From Chloroflexota bacterium (lineage in GTDB: Bacteria > Chloroflexota > Dehalococcoidia > Lucifugimonadales > Lucifugimonadaceae), in the NCBI GenBank assembly GCA_009838175.1, contig VXSB01000040.1, positions 40,844 to 104,843 of the forward strand: a stretch of DNA of 64,000 nt. Reading direction: 5' to 3'. Position numbers and translations under genes: made by a program. A model generated the notes under the pieces. The model did no database searches. It was not told the DNA's origin and saw only the letters and a program-made list of their open reading frames with translations. This document shows positions 21,201 to 30,768 of this stretch, piece after piece. Position 1 is the stretch's first letter, and the number at the start of each line of letters is the position of its first letter.

Positions 21201-22863
21201 CGCGTGTCTTTCGGTCCGGAAGCACGACCGGGAACAATCCACGATCCACAATCGCTCCACCATTGCTGATCGCCATCATCCGAGTTCCCGGCAACTGCTG
21301 CAGCACATCCCGCGTCTCATCCCAGTGAATCCGGGCTCGCAACGTAGAAAACAGTTCGCGCGGATAGTGACCCGAAACCAACTTCACAACACCTTCGAAG
21401 TTCGGATACGTCAACTCACCGTATGGATACGCGCCCTTGATGACTCGATAAAGCTCTCGCATCGGCCAGTCCTGCACCGCAACCGCCGCAACGATCTGTT
21501 GCGCCAACACGTCGAGCGAGTTTCGTGGCACCTCAACCGCCTCCACTTGCCGCTCCTGCATCCCTCTAGCCACAACCGCCGCTTCGATCAAATCCTCCGG
21601 ATGCGTGCCGTAGATCTTTCCATAACTCGTCTCACCGACGCTGTGCCCCGCCCGTCCGACACGTTGCAATCCTTGCGTGACCGTCTTTGGCGATTGCAGC
21701 TGCACAACGAGATCTATGCTCCCGATGTCGATACCAAGCTCCAACGAGCTTGTTCCGACCAGTGCTGGCAACTCACCCGCCTTCAGCTTCTCCTCAATGT
21801 CGCGTCGCAACGTATCCGACAAACTGCCGTGATGCGCCATGAACGGACCATCCTCAGTGCCAGTTCCGATCTCGCCGCTACCGACAGCTACACCGTCATT
21901 CTCCCCCTGCTCTCGCGCCGACCACACAGCGTTCAGACGGTCAGCGGCATTCTCTGCCTGACGACGGCTGTTAGAGAACACCAACGTGGTGTCATGACCT
22001 TCGATGTCGTCCAACACCCTCGGTATCAGCTTCGGCCATATCGAACTTGGGTCTCCGTCATCGGTATCCGACATTCCGTGGACACTGATCTCGATCTTCT
22101 TAGACCCCGGACAGTCAACGATCGAAACTGGCCTCGGCTCAACGATTAACTTGCCGTTGTCGCCCCCGGCCGACGACACGTTCTGTCCTCCCAACAGACG
22201 CGCAACTTCTGTCAATGGTCGCTGCGTAGCCGAAAGTCCGATACGCTGGAACCCCGGTGCGATCTGCTCCAAGCGCTCTAACGTGATGCTCAGATGAACG
22301 CCACGCTTGTTCGCGCACAGCGTGTGGATCTCGTCTACTATCACCGTCTCGACCGTGCTCAAGATGCTCCGCGCACGAGGCGACGTCAATATCAGGTAGA
22401 GCGACTCTGGCGTGGTGATGAGAATGTGCGGTGGATTCCTGACCATTCGAGCCCGGCCTGAAGACGGGGTATCACCCGTCCGCACATCTGCTCGTACCTT
22501 GGGGATTTCAACACTCAGCGATTTCGCCGCCGTCTCGATACCCCGCATCGGCTCTTCCAAGTTCCGCTCCACATCGTAGCCAAGAGCTTTCAACGGCGAG
22601 ATATAGAGCGCCCTGATCCCCTTCCGTTTCGACAGCGCAACATCCGAGTACAGCCCATCGAGTGCCGAGAGAAACGCCGCCAACGTCTTACCCGAACCAG
22701 TAGGCGAATGAATCAGGACATTTTCACCGCTCTTGATCCGCGGCCAAGCCTCCCGCTGCGGTTCCGTCGCCACTCCATGACATTCCCTAAACCACCGCGC
22801 GACCGGCGCGCTGAACAGCCCGACGACATCAGTATCGTTATCTGTTGAAACAGTTCGTACCAT
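18235..22863 (-). CDS. lhr: Lhr-family large DEAD/DEAH-box helicase (1542 aa)
   Basis: Walker A SPTGSGKTLAAFLSAL, IVDEIHTL, SATQRPLTEVARLLGG, LVGTSSLELGIDIGSIDLVVQL, QRVGRAGH; size and C-terminal architecture fit Lhr. Confidence 0.92.
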   Translation of the reverse strand: MVRTVSTDNDTDVVGLFSAPVARWFRECHGVATEPQREAWPRIKSGENVLIHSPTGSGKTLAAFLSALDGLYSDVALSKRKGIRALYISPLKALGYDVERNLEEPMRGIETAAKSLSVEIPKVRADVRTGDTPSSGRARMVRNPPHILITTPESLYLILTSPRARSILSTVETVIVDEIHTLCANKRGVHLSITLERLEQIAPGFQRIGLSATQRPLTEVARLLGGQNVSSAGGDNGKLIVEPRPVSIVDCPGSKKIEISVHGMSDTDDGDPSSIWPKLIPRVLDDIEGHDTTLVFSNSRRQAENAADRLNAVWSAREQGENDGVAVGSGEIGTGTEDGPFMAHHGSLSDTLRRDIEEKLKAGELPALVGTSSLELGIDIGSIDLVVQLQSPKTVTQGLQRVGRAGHSVGETSYGKIYGTHPEDLIEAAVVARGMQERQVEAVEVPRNSLDVLAQQIVAAVAVQDWPMRELYRVIKGAYPYGELTYPNFEGVVKLVSGHYPRELFSTLRARIHWDETRDVLQQLPGTRMMAISNGGAIVDRGLFPVVLPDRKTRVGELDEEFVFESGEGDAFMLGSQVWRVAKIDDDRVIAEPAPGALPRMPFWRGDFPWRPLDLSEALAEFRAEAAGRLMPYVGEEETPAEVVEWLMSEFPVDEAGARQIIGYIRRQIQWSGDISSDKTVIVETYQDSIGDQRIVVHSPFGGRINGPWSVAIARELLERRKIEPEVQVSDDGFMFRLPQGDGASDVEFIEEMSGESVKEHVLEGMIDSPLFGAVFRQNAYRALLLPSLGQFRRTPFWLQRLRSKDLLAIAKSFPDFPIVLESYRDALEDYMDMPGLGRVLERVQSGAIEVKFVESDVPSPVARSLEHNFIDFWMYQWDTPKAERGLRSLNIDREALAQLFRNPEAAGLLRVEAIDDVSSLAGRTAVGMRARTETELAQLLSEIGDLSYDEIAERSEDGWEGWITDLESQGRAERVEFEVDGSNESRWIAASLAEEYRQAIADLCDYGAVRRVVARYLACNGPVSVGVLQARYPIASEPLRDALDEMLADSQAAKGYFRDEGVEEWLDLSTLVRIQERTLSILRSEVRPSDPLRYQAAMLRLHRIAGATDDTERDATVDALDVLQGVSIPVQRWARDVLPARVDGFKSVDLDRMVRDGEFAWVFCQGESEGARSVALVRAGDARAYLPSSTVESILAGAEGVTAETERVYEFIVSEGVVDSETILAGLPGMTPSELATAIRDLALAGLITGDSWRAAMAISNSTAMRGVSPATDGGPRNRSRHFRSRSGARRQFAHRFREAQNVLAPSVNWSATSRFSFLGPELGEAQLADKRAEALLRRHGVVTRRAIEIDQLGWDWRSIYNALNLMELRGVVRRGYFVNGLPGVQFAGVEFVDTMRSDGRLDGDTVPLIVTATDPVYIFDRRLASVSNEAESGLLDFSRNSSTRVVFAGGVPVMVAYSNGARIMTGDASDAVIEEGIRALVRVIAQTSTTRRVVIGEWNGEPVIASSAAEMLSRVGFRRDYPNMVIDALNLPNTVISGQD

Positions 22864-22916
22864 CGCTCAAAACCACGGTACGAGTTTAAACGCGTGTTGC
22901 AACGCTTGGCGCGGGC

Positions 22917-23339
22917 CTAGCTCCCGCCGCCGCTCCAGATTCGCCGTCCCACGATCAACGCCAGCACCGTGTACAGCATATCCATCACCGGGAAGTAGAT
23001 GATGTGCGAATTGACTGACAATCCCGTCTCGCTGTCCGGATTCAACTGCCAGAACCACTCCCAAAAGAACAGACTTGCCAACACAATCCCGCCGTAGAAA
23101 ACAAACGAAGTCCTCAAATAGGTCGGCGTATCCACCTCGTGCTCGCTGATCGCACGTTTCCGCAGGATCCCCACGACCAAGACGATCACTACGCCGGCCG
23201 CCATAAAGTAGTTAACGATCTCCCAAACCGGATAATCCGGTGATCCATCGTGATATAGCGGAGTCACCGCCAAGTGAACTGCCACTACTATCGCCGTTAC
23301 AACCAGAAACGCTCCTACGATCTTTCTCACGATCTCCAT
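22917..23339 (-). CDS. Small polytopic membrane protein, hypothetical
   Basis: 140 aa, about 4 predicted hydrophobic segments. Confidence 0.7.
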   Translation of the reverse strand: MEIVRKIVGAFLVVTAIVVAVHLAVTPLYHDGSPDYPVWEIVNYFMAAGVVIVLVVGILRKRAISEHEVDTPTYLRTSFVFYGGIVLASLFFWEWFWQLNPDSETGLSVNSHIIYFPVMDMLYTVLALIVGRRIWSGGGS

Positions 23340-23397
23340 GTCGGTTGTCCTCCTGCTAATGCTGCGAACCGCAAGTCATTTCTTCGTTCAAAATCGT

Positions 23398-24681
23398 CTA
23401 CCAAAGCTCCAGCGAAGCTTCAAACAGTGATCGCAACTCCTCAGCGCCAGTCGGCCTCGGTGCTAATTTCGTGACTCGATGCTGTGGCAATGTCCCGGCG
23501 ACGAAAGCATCAATGTCCGACTCGTCGTACCCCACGCCGCTCAACCCGTTCGGCATTCCCAAATCCTGCAACAACTGAATAATATGCCCCGCCAATATCT
23601 CGCCCGCATCTTCGTCATCCACACCAGCAACATCCGCGCCCATCAACCTCGCCGCCTCAATATGCCTAGCCGGATTGGCCGACGCCGTGTAACGAAATAC
23701 CGCAGGCGCGTTCAATATCACCGACAACCCGTGCGGAATGATCGGCTTGTCGTCGGGATATCCTTCCGGCTGGAAATCTCTCGCGTTCCCTGCGACTGGA
23801 TACGACATCCCGTGAGGCAGGTGAACCCCGGCGGTGCCGAATCCAACGCCCGCAGCTGTCGCCGCAAGACACATATTCGCTCGCGCCTCGTCGTCTTCAG
23901 GATCATTAACTGCGCGTCTAATGTTCTGAGAAACAATCTCTATCGCCTTCGCCGCCCATACGTCGCTCATCGGGTTCGACCCTTGATACGCCGGGCGATG
24001 CGCCGGATCGATCGGTGCCTCGCGCCGTGTATACGGCAACGCGGTGTACGACTCCAATCCATGACACAACACGTCAAATCCGCTGAAAGCCGCCACGTTC
24101 CGCGGCATCGATCGCGTGTTCTCCGGATCCACCAACCCCATGTGCGGCTTCAGTGCACGGTTCGCAATCCCCGTCTTGGCATGCATTTCCTTCATGTCAA
24201 AGATCGACACACCCGAAGTCTCGCTACCCGTACCCGCAGTTGTTGGCACCGCGATCAACGGCTTCAACGCGCCAGGCACCGGCGTCCCCTTCCCTATCGG
24301 TGCATTCACATATTCCAGAAACTCCGCCGGATACGTGTCGTACAGATTCGCCGCCTTTGCCGTATCCATGACCGACCCGCCACCGACTGCTACAAAGCCG
24401 TCAAAATCGCCCTGCTCGGCGAACTGAATCGCGTCCGCGAAAGACGCATCCGTAGGCTCTACGCTGACATCGGCGTAGACCACGCACTCAATGCCCTCGT
24501 CCCGCAACGACTGCAACCCAGTCGTAACCGCCGTAGATTCGAGGAGCGATTGGTCGGTCAACACCATCGCCTTTTTGACACCGAGTCGCCTCATCTCGAA
24601 ACCAAGTTCCGCGGTCACACCAAACCCGAACTTGATGCTCGCAGCATCCATCGCAAACGCAGTTTCCAGTGCCTGAGACAT
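23398..24681 (-). CDS. Hydroxyacid-oxoacid transhydrogenase-like iron-containing alcohol dehydrogenase
   Basis: FVAVGGGSVMDTAKAANL, VPTTAGTGSETSGVSIFD, HGLESYTALPYTRREAP; HOT-like insert. Start MSQALE at 24681. Confidence 0.88.
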   Translation of the reverse strand: MSQALETAFAMDAASIKFGFGVTAELGFEMRRLGVKKAMVLTDQSLLESTAVTTGLQSLRDEGIECVVYADVSVEPTDASFADAIQFAEQGDFDGFVAVGGGSVMDTAKAANLYDTYPAEFLEYVNAPIGKGTPVPGALKPLIAVPTTAGTGSETSGVSIFDMKEMHAKTGIANRALKPHMGLVDPENTRSMPRNVAAFSGFDVLCHGLESYTALPYTRREAPIDPAHRPAYQGSNPMSDVWAAKAIEIVSQNIRRAVNDPEDDEARANMCLAATAAGVGFGTAGVHLPHGMSYPVAGNARDFQPEGYPDDKPIIPHGLSVILNAPAVFRYTASANPARHIEAARLMGADVAGVDDEDAGEILAGHIIQLLQDLGMPNGLSGVGYDESDIDAFVAGTLPQHRVTKLAPRPTGAEELRSLFEASLELW

Positions 24682-24774
24682 CCCGTTTCTCCGATTGATT
24701 GCTCGCCGAATCACACCCGTGGCTGGTCGTCAGCATTAAAGTATGCACCAACCCGCCATTCTTACCGCCAAGTC

Positions 24775-26118
24775 GTGAACCAATACCGAAAAGAGCTCAG
24801 CGTCGATCTCTATGAGTTGACGATGTCCCAGGTCTTCTGGCGGCGCGGCATGGATTCGTCCGCGACATTCAGCCTCTTCTTCCGCGGCTACCCCAAAGAC
24901 CGTGCCTACTACATCGCCAGCGGCATCGATGACGCTCTTGATTTCCTCGAAGACTTCCACTTTTCAGCTGACGAAATCCGAGCCATCCGCAACGTCACGC
25001 CCCTATCCGACGAATTTGTCGACTTCCTCACCGATTTCAGTTTCAGCGGGACAGTCAGGGCCGTCCCCGAAGGCAGCATCGTTTTCGCGGCCGAACCGCT
25101 CATCGAAGTCACCGGAACCTTGATCGAGACCCAGATCGTCGAGACGATGCTCTTGAACATCGTCACTACCGCATCGCTCTTGGCAACCAAAGCTGCTCGC
25201 ATCGTCCAAGCCGCTGATGGCAGACCCGTTGTAGATTTCGGGTCGCGTCGCACACACGGCGAAGATGCCGCGATTGAAGCCGCACGTGCCAGCTACATCT
25301 CAGGCTTCGCAGGCACCAGTAACGTCAAAGCCGCCGCGCTCCACGGCATTCCCGCATATGGAACCATGGCGCACTCGTTTATTCAAGCCTTCGATAACGA
25401 AGTGACAGCCTTCGCAACCTACGCCGACGAATTTCCTGAAACCACAACGTTTCTAGTCGACACCTACGACACCTTGGACGGAGTTCGCAACGCCATCCGC
25501 GTCGCCGAACAAGCACGTTCGCGCGGCACCAACGTCAACGCGATACGCCTCGACAGCGGAGATTTAGCCGAGTTGGCGCGGGCGGCTCGCGCACTAATGG
25601 ACGAGGCTGGCTTTCCTCAGATTCGAATCATGGCAAGCGGAGGTCTCGACGAACACAGCATCTCGCAGTTAGTCGCATCCTGCGCGCCCATCGACGCGTT
25701 CGGCGTCGGAACACGATTCGGCACTTCCGCAGATGCCCCGTACATCGATTCGGTCTACAAACTCGTCGAGATCGACGGTCGTCCAGTAATCAAGCTCAGC
25801 ACCTCCAAAGTCACCAAACCCTGGGCCAAGCAGGTGTTTCGGCGCTTCGAGGACGGCATGATGCGCGGCGACGTTATTACAAGATCGACTTCACAGGCGC
25901 CTAGCGGTTACCCGAATCGCATGCTTAGTACCGTGATGAAATCAGGCGAGCGACTCAAACAGAACGAATCCATCGCGACCATCAGAGAACGCGTCGCCTC
26001 GGGCGTCAACACCGTCCCAGAAGACTGCCGCAATCTCCAAGACACAGCCATATACCCAGTCGAATACTCTGATGATCTGACCATCGCCAAACTCAATGTC
26101 CCGAATCAACATGATTGA
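24775..26118 (+). CDS. pncB: Nicotinate phosphoribosyltransferase
   Basis: GTG start NQYRKELSVDLYELTMSQVFWRRGM; VVDFGSRRTHGEDAAIEAARASYISGFAGTSN; IRLDSGDLAELA. Confidence 0.92.
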   Translation: MNQYRKELSVDLYELTMSQVFWRRGMDSSATFSLFFRGYPKDRAYYIASGIDDALDFLEDFHFSADEIRAIRNVTPLSDEFVDFLTDFSFSGTVRAVPEGSIVFAAEPLIEVTGTLIETQIVETMLLNIVTTASLLATKAARIVQAADGRPVVDFGSRRTHGEDAAIEAARASYISGFAGTSNVKAAALHGIPAYGTMAHSFIQAFDNEVTAFATYADEFPETTTFLVDTYDTLDGVRNAIRVAEQARSRGTNVNAIRLDSGDLAELARAARALMDEAGFPQIRIMASGGLDEHSISQLVASCAPIDAFGVGTRFGTSADAPYIDSVYKLVEIDGRPVIKLSTSKVTKPWAKQVFRRFEDGMMRGDVITRSTSQAPSGYPNRMLSTVMKSGERLKQNESIATIRERVASGVNTVPEDCRNLQDTAIYPVEYSDDLTIAKLNVPNQHD

Positions 26119-28579
26119 ATCCTCATTACCAAGTCACGCCCGCGTCGTCGTCATCGGCGCCGGAATAGCGGGATGTAGCGTCGCGTATCACCTCACAAAG
26201 CTCGGTTGGCGTGACATCGTCGTCGTCGATCAGGGACCGCTGTTCGAGACTGGCGGATCCACAACGCACGCACCCGGCGGTGTGTTCCAGATCAACGCCT
26301 CAAAAACCATAACTGGGTTTGCCCGATACACCGTAGACGAGTGGGCAGAGTTGCAGCTAGACGGCGAGCCGTGCACGAATCCGGTCGGCAGCCTCGAAGT
26401 GGCATGGACCCCGGAGCGCCTCACAGACCTCAAACGCAAATCCGGATATGGGCAGAGCTGGGGCATCGAATCTCACGTCATTACCGCGACTGAGGCCCGC
26501 GAATTCGTACCAATGCTTTCCGAGCGGATCTTGGGTGCACTCTACGTACCGTCAGACATCCAAACTCCCGCGACTAGACCGGCGGAGGCGATGGCGCGAG
26601 CCGCAATGACAAGCGGAGCGTCGTTTCACGGCGGCGTCAAAGTTACGGGTTTCAAAATCGCTAATCGACAGATCCAAGGCGTTGAGACCACACACGGCGA
26701 TATCGCAACCGATCTTGTCGTGTCTGCGGTCGGAATATGGGGGCCCAATATCGGGAACCTCGCCGATGTACCGATACCGCTCTCGCCGATGCAGCACATC
26801 TACGCCGTCACCGAGCCATTGCCGGAACTCGAGGGCGCAACTTCTGATATCGCAATGCCGCTGGTCCGCCACCAAGACCGCTCGATGTACTTTCGGCAGG
26901 AACGCGACTCTTTTGGCATCGGCTCCTATCTCCACGAACCGCTCATCCTTGACTCTGAGGAAATTCTGGACCTCGACGACGCGCCAATCACACCCGCGGA
27001 GATGTCGTTTACAGCCAACCACTTCAAAGCGGCTCAGCAAGCCGCGGGCGAGGTGATGCCTTGCCTCGATGGTGTCGGATTGACTCGAAAATTCAACGGC
27101 CTATTCTCCTTCACTACCGATGGTTTCCCGATCCTCGGCGAATCTCCTCAGTTGCGCGGCTTCTGGTCGGCGCAGGCGGTTTGGATCACGCACGCTGGTG
27201 GCGTGGGCAAAGCTGTCGCCGAGTGGATTGTCAACGGTGAACCAACTGAGGACCTCCATGAGTGCGACATAAACCGTTTTCACCCTCACGCTTACAGCCG
27301 TCAATACGTCCGAGCCCGCGCCGCCCAGCAGTATCGCGAGGTCTACGACATCATCCACCCGCTGCAACAGATCACGGAACCGCGAAACTTACGCCTCACG
27401 CCATTTCACTCACGCCATGAAGACCTAAGCGCAGTCTTTTTCGAAGACTCCGGATGGGAACGTCCGCGATGGTACGCCTCAAACGAACACCTGCTCCAGT
27501 CCTTGCCCGTCAAAGGCGCCTCACGTCGTGGCTGGGAAGCTCGCGAATGGTCTCCCATCATCGCGGCAGAGCATGTCGCCACGCGCGAACGCGTCGCCAT
27601 GTTCGACCTCACACCACTCGCCAAGTTCGAGGTCAGCGGCCGAGGGTCCGTAGCTGCTCTCCAACATCTCGCCGCCAATCAACTGGATAGGCCGATCGGC
27701 TCCATCACTTACACCCCATTGCTAACACCTGCTGGTGGAATCAAGTGCGATCTCACGATAACGAGATTGGACCATGACCGCTTTCTGATCGTAACGGGCG
27801 GAGGAACGCGCTACCACGATCTGAAATGGATCAATTCCAACGTGCCGTACGACGGTTCAGTATCCATCGCTGACGCATCTTCCGACCTCTGCTGCATCGG
27901 TTTGTGGGGGCCAAAAGCCAGAGAGACACTGCGCCGCGTCTGCGACATCGACGTGTCAAATCAGGCATTTCCCTACATGACCGCTAAACGCATAATCATC
28001 GGCGATGTCCCGGCTATAGCGCTACGCATCTCTTACGTCGGTGAATTGGGATGGGAGATATACGCCCCGATCGAGTACGGAATGCGACTGTGGGACGTTC
28101 TTGGGGAAGCAGGCGAACCACATGGCTTAATCGCCGCCGGCACCGCCGCATTCGAGTCACTGCGCCTCGAAAAGGGCTACCGACTCTGGGGGAACGACAT
28201 CCACACCGAATTCAACCCCTACGAAGCAGGCACCGAATTCGCTGTAAAGATGAACAAAAGCGACTTCATCGGCAAGTCATCACTTCAAGCAACTCAAGCA
28301 AATGGCATAAGCCGAAAGCTCAGTTGCATCACACTTAACGACAGTGACCGCGTCGTGATGGGCAAAGAGCCGATCATGTCAGGTGACCGCGTCCTAGGCT
28401 ATGTGACCAGCGCCAACTATGGACATTCCATCGGCCGCGGAATAGCTTACGGCTACCTACTAAACTCCCACGCGACGCCCGGCACTTCCGTAGACATCGT
28501 CTACTTCGGCGAACGGCTACGAAGCACTGTTGCTCATGAACCGCTCTACGATCCAAAAGGCTACAAACTAAGGATTTAA
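26096..28579 (+). CDS. FAD-dependent oxidoreductase fused to GcvT domain (dimethylglycine/sarcosine dehydrogenase-like)
   Basis: VVVIGAGIAGCSVAYHLTKLGW...VVVDQG; GcvT-type C-terminal half (LRISYVGELGWEIYAP, LRLEKGYRLWGNDI). Confidence 0.92.
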   Translation: MSRINMIESSLPSHARVVVIGAGIAGCSVAYHLTKLGWRDIVVVDQGPLFETGGSTTHAPGGVFQINASKTITGFARYTVDEWAELQLDGEPCTNPVGSLEVAWTPERLTDLKRKSGYGQSWGIESHVITATEAREFVPMLSERILGALYVPSDIQTPATRPAEAMARAAMTSGASFHGGVKVTGFKIANRQIQGVETTHGDIATDLVVSAVGIWGPNIGNLADVPIPLSPMQHIYAVTEPLPELEGATSDIAMPLVRHQDRSMYFRQERDSFGIGSYLHEPLILDSEEILDLDDAPITPAEMSFTANHFKAAQQAAGEVMPCLDGVGLTRKFNGLFSFTTDGFPILGESPQLRGFWSAQAVWITHAGGVGKAVAEWIVNGEPTEDLHECDINRFHPHAYSRQYVRARAAQQYREVYDIIHPLQQITEPRNLRLTPFHSRHEDLSAVFFEDSGWERPRWYASNEHLLQSLPVKGASRRGWEAREWSPIIAAEHVATRERVAMFDLTPLAKFEVSGRGSVAALQHLAANQLDRPIGSITYTPLLTPAGGIKCDLTITRLDHDRFLIVTGGGTRYHDLKWINSNVPYDGSVSIADASSDLCCIGLWGPKARETLRRVCDIDVSNQAFPYMTAKRIIIGDVPAIALRISYVGELGWEIYAPIEYGMRLWDVLGEAGEPHGLIAAGTAAFESLRLEKGYRLWGNDIHTEFNPYEAGTEFAVKMNKSDFIGKSSLQATQANGISRKLSCITLNDSDRVVMGKEPIMSGDRVLGYVTSANYGHSIGRGIAYGYLLNSHATPGTSVDIVYFGERLRSTVAHEPLYDPKGYKLRI

Positions 28580-28597
28580 TCGAATCGAGGTAAACAA

Positions 28598-29842
28598 GTG
28601 CCACAAACTCTAGCCATCGACGGACTCAAGACCCGCCACTGGCCCATCAACTTGCGACAGAGCGGCAACAGCGACGCTCGGATTCTCATCTCCACGCGGA
28701 TCAGGAAGTCACCCTGGTGGCACCTCTCAAAAGCCGCCGGATGCTGGGCATACACAACCTATAACCACATCTACCACCCGCGCGCCTACATCAAACCTGA
28801 AGACGGCGGGTTACTGGCCGAATACGAATTCCTTACACAACACGTCAGCATGTGGGATGTCGCAGTTGAACGGCAGATCAGAGTCAAAGGGCCCGATGCC
28901 GCCGAATTCGTGAACCTCTTGATCACTCGCGACGTCCATAAGCTCCTCCCAAACATGCAGGCGCGGTATGTGATCCTCTGCAACCAATACGGCGGCATTA
29001 TCAACGATCCCGTCCTGCTCCGGGTCGCCGACGATGAGTTCTGGTTCAGCATCTCGGATTCCGACGTTCTACTCTGGGCACAAGGCGTCAACTCGTTCGC
29101 CAAATTCAACGTCGAAATCCATGAGATAGATGTTTCGCCCCTTCAAATTCAAGGTCCCAAATCGGTCCTGCTTATGGAAAAGATGTTCGGCTCATACGTC
29201 CGAGAAATCCCCTACTACGGCCTCGTCCACGACACGCTAAACGGTCACAAAGTCACAATTTCTAGAACCGGATTCTCTGCAGAGATCGGGTTCGAGATCT
29301 ATCTCCACGACGCCACGCTGCACGCCGACGATGTCTGGCCATACATCCTCGAACAAGGCAAGGAATTCAACCTCGGCGTAATCGCACCCAGCCACATCCG
29401 AAGACTTGAAGCCGGCATCCTCTCCTATGGCCAAGACATGGACATCGAGAACAATCCCTTTGAAGTCCGGCTAGGCTGGCAGGTCGACCTAACCAAAGAA
29501 TCTGACTTCATCGGCAAAGATGCCCTCACCAAGATCAAGCAGGACGGCGTCAAACAGCGTCTCGTCGGTCTCAAGCTCGGTGGGAAACCGATCACTTGGT
29601 ACAACGAGGACTTCTACCTAGTCAAAGACTCAGGCTCCAGGGATGATGTAGGTTACGTGACCAGCGCGTTCTGGTCCCCAAACGTTGGATCAAACATCGC
29701 CCTAGCTGTCATGCCGAAAACCCATTGGAAACGCGGCACGAACGTCAACGTTCAACTCCCAAATGACGGCATCGTGGACGCGTCCGTCGTACGTGTGCCC
29801 TTCTTCGATCCGACGAAAGAAGTGCCCAAAACAGCGCTCTGA
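28598..29842 (+). CDS. DmdA-like aminomethyltransferase-family protein (DMSP demethylase or close relative)
   Basis: STRIRKSPWW...AYTTYNHIYHPRAY, HVSMWDVAVERQIRVKGPDAAEFVNLLITRDV, GGIINDPVLLRVADDEFWFSISDSDVLLWAQG, ISRTGFSAEIGFEIYL. Confidence 0.8.
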   Translation: MPQTLAIDGLKTRHWPINLRQSGNSDARILISTRIRKSPWWHLSKAAGCWAYTTYNHIYHPRAYIKPEDGGLLAEYEFLTQHVSMWDVAVERQIRVKGPDAAEFVNLLITRDVHKLLPNMQARYVILCNQYGGIINDPVLLRVADDEFWFSISDSDVLLWAQGVNSFAKFNVEIHEIDVSPLQIQGPKSVLLMEKMFGSYVREIPYYGLVHDTLNGHKVTISRTGFSAEIGFEIYLHDATLHADDVWPYILEQGKEFNLGVIAPSHIRRLEAGILSYGQDMDIENNPFEVRLGWQVDLTKESDFIGKDALTKIKQDGVKQRLVGLKLGGKPITWYNEDFYLVKDSGSRDDVGYVTSAFWSPNVGSNIALAVMPKTHWKRGTNVNVQLPNDGIVDASVVRVPFFDPTKEVPKTAL

Positions 29843-29928
29843 AAATCTTTTCGTCCTTCTGGACAACCACTCAGTTATAACCTTGATCTGAGATCCATAA
29901 GTGCTCATATCTGAACGGAGAAGAACCA

Positions 29929-30708
29929 TTGACCTTGAAAATCGCCGCAAATCTCACCATGATGTTCAACGAGCACGAATTCATGGACCGATTCTCGGCC
30001 GCTGCGCGTTGCGGCTTTAAGGGCGTGGAATACCTCTTCCCCTACGACTACCCAGCCGAAGCTATACGCGAACAACTGGATGCAAACGGGTTAAAGCAAG
30101 TCCTCTTCGATTTCCCTGCCGGAGACTGGGCAGCCGGCGACCGCGGCATTGCAGTACAGCCCAACCGCGTAGGGGGATTCCAAGACGGCGTCGGCTTGGC
30201 GGTCGAATATGCTGAAACCCTCGGCTGCGAACGTTTGACCTGCCTGGCCGGAATTCCCGACGATGGCACCGATTCGGAAGTCGCCGAGCAAACCATGATC
30301 CGCAACCTGCAATTTGCAGCAGATGCCGCCGCTCGTATTGGCGCCACCGTTCTCGTCGAACCCCTCAACACCCGAGACGTTCCCGGAACTCACGTCTCGA
30401 AATCAGCGCACGGCGCGCAACTCGTTCAAGCCGCCGATCGCAAAAACGTACGCCTCCAATTCGACGTCTACCACACTCAAATCATGGAAGGCGATATCGC
30501 AACCAAATTCTCCAAGCTTTTGCCGATCATCGGACACGTCCAAATCGCTGACAACCCAGGTCGGCATGAACCCGGTTCGGGAGAAATCAACTACCCGTTC
30601 GTTTTGGATCACATCGAAAACAGCGGTTACGACGGTTGGATCGGTGCCGAATACATGCCCGCTGGCGACACCGAAAGCGGCTTGGGCTGGTTCAAGCAGT
30701 ACTTATAG
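29929..30708 (+). CDS. Hydroxypyruvate isomerase-like TIM-barrel protein
   Basis: TTG start; KIAANLTMMFNEHEFMDRFSAAARCGFKGVEYLFPYDYPAE; LVEPLNTRDVPG; LQFDVYHTQIMEGD; PGRHEPGSGEINY. Confidence 0.88.
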   Translation: MTLKIAANLTMMFNEHEFMDRFSAAARCGFKGVEYLFPYDYPAEAIREQLDANGLKQVLFDFPAGDWAAGDRGIAVQPNRVGGFQDGVGLAVEYAETLGCERLTCLAGIPDDGTDSEVAEQTMIRNLQFAADAAARIGATVLVEPLNTRDVPGTHVSKSAHGAQLVQAADRKNVRLQFDVYHTQIMEGDIATKFSKLLPIIGHVQIADNPGRHEPGSGEINYPFVLDHIENSGYDGWIGAEYMPAGDTESGLGWFKQYL

Positions 30709-30768
30709 GAACGGACTAGACCCCGTAAACCTTAGCGCTGATCTGTTTCCTGCGCGTAGTTGAACAGA

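Noticed and set aside
21325-22149. 274-aa plus-strand ORF inside lhr
   Set aside because: Antisense shadow of the helicase core motifs; Arg/His-rich composition with no recognisable domain.
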